A stretch of DNA of 64,000 bases from Phytopythium helicoides (lineage: Eukaryota > Oomycota > Peronosporomycetes > Pythiales > Pythiaceae), in assembly GCA_024867545.1 (NCBI GenBank), contig JANFNE010000012.1, positions 434,001 to 498,000 on the forward strand, written 5' to 3'. The position numbers and the translations under genes were made by a program. Each line of letters begins with the position of its first letter. Within the stretch, counting starts at the first letter, position 1. Positions 60,157 through 64,000 of this stretch are shown here, one piece after another. The notes below the pieces were generated by a model, which was not told where the DNA came from, did not search any database, and saw nothing but the letters and a program-made list of their open reading frames with translations.

Positions 60157-63100
60157 TCACCCGAACAGCGAGTGCAGAGCAGCTTGCTGCGGGCCTGACA
60201 GCGTCGCCCATGCCTGAGTCATCATCGGCTCGGGAATTGACGCTCGCAAACCCACGAGACTCGCAGCAATGCGATCCCGCAGCGCAGTAAACACTTCCTC
60301 GTCGATGTGCTTGATGTAGTTGCGACGGTTGCCAATCACATCCGCAAAAATGGCAACAATACGAGGGAGATTAGCGCCGTTTGCACCAAGCACAAGATCA
60401 TTTCGCTCGTCAACAGAAGCGCACAGGCGGGTCATGACTTCCACGGACTCCTCTAGATCACCTCGAAGCGGGAGGAGCTGCAAATAATGCGGGAACAAAG
60501 CCGCCGAGTCCACTGCGGCAGACTGGTGCTCGCAGATGAGACCAAACGCTGACACAACATTGTCGGTCGCGTTCAACATGCCAGGCTCACGCGCATGTGG
60601 GTGTGTCAGCACCTCACGCAGCAGTTGCAGGCACTGGGTTGCGTGCTTAGCGAAACGGTCGCCACCAAGACGCGCACAAACACCAATGCCGAACGCTGAC
60701 GCCTGGATGAGCGGAGGGTACCCGTCACTTGTCTGCAGGACGTTGATCAGCAGCGGCAGAAAAACGTCCACTTCGTTCATGGCACGCGTGCCGCAGTGCT
60801 CAAGCACGTCGTCCAGAATATAAAGTGCCAGCTTTCGGTCTTCGGCGAGGCAATGAGGCGCCGCAAGCTCAACAATCTTGTCCCACAGCTGCTGTTGGAA
60901 CACGGGGAAAAACTTCTCGCCGTGGGTCTTCGCAAGAGAGCCAACGCAGTCTGCCAACACGAACTGCAGCTCTTGCTCGACGTCCTGGTCCATGTCATCA
61001 TCGTCCTCTTCGTCATCAAAATCCTCACCCTCGCCAGTGTGATCAGTGCCGTCATGGCTGTCGCCACCCTCTGACTCAGCGAGCTCAGCAGACTTCTCAG
61101 CACGGCGCAGGGCACGGCGCTGGAAGCTGTCCGCCAAGACAAGAAGAAGTCCCTGGACAAGCTCTCGCAGCTGTGCATCGTTGAGCGAGACGTGAGGATG
61201 GGATTCCAGTCCGTTGACGATGCACATCTTCATACTCTGCATAATGTTCATCACGAGCTCAACCTCGGGCTCAGAAGTGAGTGCGTTCACCAGTCGTCCT
61301 AGCGTAAAGTCAACCATCTGCTTCATCGCTTCGCTGTTTGACGAAGCAAGTGCAACGCACTTGACAAGAGCAGGCATGGAGCTAATAGCTGACGAACGGA
61401 TATCCGAGTGCACTGAGTCCGTCATGAGAGGCGCAAGCACTTGAGTCACTTGCTCAGCGTAAGGGAAGAAGGCATCCTCCAGATCCATCACCATGCCGGT
61501 TAGAAGCTGACATGCAGTTGCCTTCTCCTCCAAAATAGACGTACGAATGCTCAGACAGCGATCATTGACTTGGGCAATCTGAATATCCTCGTTGTCAGTT
61601 GATGCGTCGTCATCGTCATCCGGCAGCGTAGTAGGGTCGACCTCAAACTCAGCCTGCTGCATTGCCGCAAACAGCAGCGATGGCATGACGACCGGCAAGT
61701 ATGGCGCAAAGTCCTTGCCGAGGCATTTACAACACCGAGCCCACGCCTGCAGCAGATATGTGCGAATCCACTCATTGCCAACAATCTTGGGTGTGTTCTG
61801 CATTTCCGCCATGATCGACATGATCTCGACAGCATCGGCGCTAAATAGGTCCTTACCAACGGCCACGCCAATCAAGCTGATGCACTCAAGAGTGATACCG
61901 CCAAGAGTGAACGAACCGGGGGCGCCAGTCGTCGTGCACTCTTGCAGGCATGCCAGAAGAATCTGCTTCAGTGACGGGATCACCGCACCGTAGTACTTGT
62001 TGAATGATGTGCCGGCAACAGTGGCAATCGAAGAGATTGCTGTGATCGATTGCTCTTGAACAATGCGCGACTGATTGGGTGCAGACGGCTGCAAAATAGC
62101 GAACAGCTGGTGTAGAAGCTTCTCTAGATATGGCTCTAGCGTTTCAGGCTGGCACATATCAATGAACTGGCGCAGCGCGGTAGCAGCATGCGCTTGAAGT
62201 CGAGGCTTGCTGAAATCCTCCAGATAATGCGCCAAAACGGTCAATGCTTGGGCATGGTATGCCTCCTGGAACTGAGGGCCTTGGTCGACCGACATCTGGC
62301 CAATAACGTCAATTGCGGTGCAGCACACACGCGGATGGGAATCGTACGCTTGGGCAAGGAGGTGCTGAACGATAGCATCGAGGTGCTCGTACGTCAGCAC
62401 TTCCAAAATCTGGCACAAGCCAACGAGCGCTGCGTGACGGAACAACCAGTTCTCCTGGTTTGATGCGTATTCCTGAATGAGGGAAAAGCACTTTGGCAGC
62501 GAGCGCTTGGGACCAATCGCAGCCACAAGGCGCTCTAGAGCCTCGGAGCCGACATCAAAGTTGGAGATTTCGTGATCCACGACGCTTTCTTGCTCGTCCT
62601 CGCAGTTCGCCACGTTCCACGTGTCAATATCTTGCAGCTCCAACATCATCTTGAACGCGACGGGATACACGGCGTGAACGAAGAAGTTCTTCGAAAGCCT
62701 ACGGCACTTGGACGGCGCCTGCTCAGCAATCGACACAAGGAATTCCATCGCGAGTTGGCGGCAGCCATCCGGGATTGCGCTTCCACCGACCACTACAGTT
62801 GCAGCAGGGGCGTCTGCGATCCGCACCATGGTTTCGACGTAGTGCTTCAGTCCGGCCTTGAAGTAGAGCGGGTGGGGCTCCACCAGCTCGATGAGAACCT
62901 CGAGCGTCTCGATAACATCGTCAAACTGCTGGTTGGACAGCATGCGGTGCAGGGCTTGCAGCACGAGCGACACGGTCGAGCCTAGCAGTTCCGGGTGCGC
63001 GACGGCGTCGAGCGAGTCCATGTTGAGCAGCAGCATGGAGAGCGCGCGGATGGCGTTGACAGCCACGCGTCCCTCCGGATCGGCGATGCGGCGCACGAGC

Positions 63101-63681
63101 GTGTTGACAATGGTGACCTCGAGGGTGGCGCCGTCCTTGAGCGGAAGCGCGCCTGCAGCCTTGGCGCCGGCGGCCTCCTGCGTGATGGCGTTGGCGAGAA
63201 ACACGGCGACCATCTCGAGCACGCGTAGTGTGGTCTCGCGCAGCGTGACGTTGCGCAAGTCGTCCACCCACTCTAGCAGCGTGGGTAGCAGGTCGTCCCA
63301 CTGGCCGTCCTCGAGGATGCTGCTGGCGAGCTCGCCGACCGTGTCGCACACCTTTCGGCGGATGCTGCGGTTCTGCTCCTCGAGCAGCACGGCGAGCAGC
63401 TCCTGCTTGACGGCGGCGCGCACGGCGGCACTCGCGTCGGGCCAGAGCGACACGGCGTCGCGCAGCAGCACGCGGCGCAGCAGCACGGCCGCGAGCCCGC
63501 GCACGTCGTCCGAGCGCCGCGAGTGCACGACCTGCGCGAGCCCCAGCAGCGTCACGTCGCTCTGCGCCTTGAGCTCCGCGAAGCGCAGCTCCGCGCGGTT
63601 GCGCTCCGCGTTGTCCACCGCCATGAGGCTCCAGAGCAGCGCCTCCCAGTCGCCGCCATCGCTCGGCGCGCCCGCGGCCAT
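60157..63681 (-). CDS. IPO5: Importin-5 / karyopherin beta-3 (RanBP5-like)
   Basis: 1174 aa, intronless; ATG at 63681 (MAAGAPSDGGDWEALLW). Tandem HEAT repeats cover almost the whole length. Characteristic IPO5 stretches include AELRFAELKAQSDVTLLGLA near the start, RGLAAVLLRRVLLRD, and a central region with FPYAEQVTQVLAPLM. An acidic insertion (EDFDDEEDDDDMDQDVEQEL) near residue 900 fits the family, as does the later HLDEEV-like helix. The protein would import ribosomal proteins and histones into the nucleus, releasing cargo on RanGTP binding. Length is slightly above the usual 1,100 aa. The N-terminal frame is open further upstream but only from non-ATG codons. Confidence 0.9.
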   Translation of the reverse strand: MAAGAPSDGGDWEALLWSLMAVDNAERNRAELRFAELKAQSDVTLLGLAQVVHSRRSDDVRGLAAVLLRRVLLRDAVSLWPDASAAVRAAVKQELLAVLLEEQNRSIRRKVCDTVGELASSILEDGQWDDLLPTLLEWVDDLRNVTLRETTLRVLEMVAVFLANAITQEAAGAKAAGALPLKDGATLEVTIVNTLVRRIADPEGRVAVNAIRALSMLLLNMDSLDAVAHPELLGSTVSLVLQALHRMLSNQQFDDVIETLEVLIELVEPHPLYFKAGLKHYVETMVRIADAPAATVVVGGSAIPDGCRQLAMEFLVSIAEQAPSKCRRLSKNFFVHAVYPVAFKMMLELQDIDTWNVANCEDEQESVVDHEISNFDVGSEALERLVAAIGPKRSLPKCFSLIQEYASNQENWLFRHAALVGLCQILEVLTYEHLDAIVQHLLAQAYDSHPRVCCTAIDVIGQMSVDQGPQFQEAYHAQALTVLAHYLEDFSKPRLQAHAATALRQFIDMCQPETLEPYLEKLLHQLFAILQPSAPNQSRIVQEQSITAISSIATVAGTSFNKYYGAVIPSLKQILLACLQECTTTGAPGSFTLGGITLECISLIGVAVGKDLFSADAVEIMSIMAEMQNTPKIVGNEWIRTYLLQAWARCCKCLGKDFAPYLPVVMPSLLFAAMQQAEFEVDPTTLPDDDDDASTDNEDIQIAQVNDRCLSIRTSILEEKATACQLLTGMVMDLEDAFFPYAEQVTQVLAPLMTDSVHSDIRSSAISSMPALVKCVALASSNSEAMKQMVDFTLGRLVNALTSEPEVELVMNIMQSMKMCIVNGLESHPHVSLNDAQLRELVQGLLLVLADSFQRRALRRAEKSAELAESEGGDSHDGTDHTGEGEDFDDEEDDDDMDQDVEQELQFVLADCVGSLAKTHGEKFFPVFQQQLWDKIVELAAPHCLAEDRKLALYILDDVLEHCGTRAMNEVDVFLPLLINVLQTSDGYPPLIQASAFGIGVCARLGGDRFAKHATQCLQLLREVLTHPHAREPGMLNATDNVVSAFGLICEHQSAAVDSAALFPHYLQLLPLRGDLEESVEVMTRLCASVDERNDLVLGANGANLPRIVAIFADVIGNRRNYIKHIDEEVFTALRDRIAASLVGLRASIPEPMMTQAWATLSGPQQAALHSLFG

Positions 63682-63936
63682 CGTCTCCTGCCAGCCAGCG
63701 GTCTTCGAGGCGGGCGGATCGGGAACTGCCGCCGAGAAAGGCGGGCCCGCCACCTGCCCATGCGGACGCGCGATTGGGAGAAAATACGGGCAGGAACGGC
63801 GTGTGATTGGAGGAAAAGGATAGACTCAGATGGGTGGAGCCGGCGGACCTTGACATGGCTTCATTTGGATCGTCGCGGGAGACCACTGGTCTAGGCGTGT
63901 GGACGTGGGGGCGGTCGCGATCGCTCTCACTTGCTC
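63682..63936. other. Promoter region of importin-5
   Basis: A short intergenic stretch upstream of the importin start; no distinct element recognised. Confidence 0.4.
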
Positions 63937-64000
63937 GCAAGGCGTGCAGACGCGCAAGTTCTTCATGATTGTCTATTGTGGCGTGGGCGAGCCGATCCGA
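63937..64000 (-). pseudogene. Fragment of a second UVSSA-like copy, cut by the window edge
   Basis: Read on the minus strand, 63937-64000 closely matches 47936-47999 inside the UVSSA gene, with only a few base differences. It encodes LAHATIDNHEELARLHALRA versus LAHATIDNREELARLHDLQA. After this the sequence diverges and the UVSSA tail is missing. Whether the part beyond the window is an intact gene is unknown. Confidence 0.7.

Noticed and set aside
62921..63940. 339-codon open frame overlapping the importin-5 start
   Set aside because: It is a shifted frame of importin-5; only its first residues match the UVSSA fragment reported separately.
1..64000. CRISPR arrays, rRNA genes, tRNA genes and complete transposons
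   Set aside because: I looked for regularly spaced repeats, tRNA-like cloverleaf signals, and transposase or reverse-transcriptase motifs and recognised none.

Overview
The window comes from a eukaryotic nuclear genome that looks like an oomycete (Peronosporales/Pythiales type). It has compact, mostly intronless genes, and the few introns I could place are about 60-76 nt with GT..AG ends. It carries bZIP proteins of the oomycete 'M96-like' kind, one Crinkler (CRN) family effector with an NTPase and a nuclease-like domain, multi-RGS proteins, and a bacterial-type DUF347 membrane protein. The species cannot be named from sequence alone.

Layout. 1-1.7 kb: a small four-pass membrane protein. 1.9-14.5 kb: five tandem, same-strand genes for START-like proteins with a variant FYVE-type zinc finger. 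Three more relatives lie at 22.3-23.8, 26.5-27.8 and 30.3-32.5 kb. Interleaved are an APC-superfamily permease (15.2-16.9), three bZIP proteins with START-like tails (17.7-19.0, 19.4-20.5, 28.2-29.3), a DUF347 protein (20.6-21.6) and a TMEM19/DUF92 protein (24.8-25.8). 32.5-35.8 kb is gene-poor. Two further permeases lie at 35.8-39.5 kb. 39.8-42.7 kb holds a broken ankyrin-repeat gene, a (CAG)20 tract and a 27-nt G run.

42.7-64 kb is largely housekeeping: a PX-RING protein, a DOT1-like methyltransferase, PDCD5, UVSSA, two longer bZIP-START proteins, a four-RGS protein and importin-5. It also shows rearrangement. A decayed methyltransferase fragment lies behind UVSSA, and a second UVSSA fragment runs off the right edge. 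A CRN gene is bracketed by two nearly identical 455-bp direct repeats, each carrying the 3' end of the RGS gene.

The unifying theme is START-like lipid-binding folds in two architectures: eight with a FYVE-like zinc finger and five behind a bZIP. Many peronosporalean oomycetes cannot make sterols and take them from the host. A lipid-responsive set made of cytoplasmic START-zinc-finger proteins and START-regulated transcription factors is therefore an attractive but unproven reading. No tRNA, rRNA or CRISPR was recognised.
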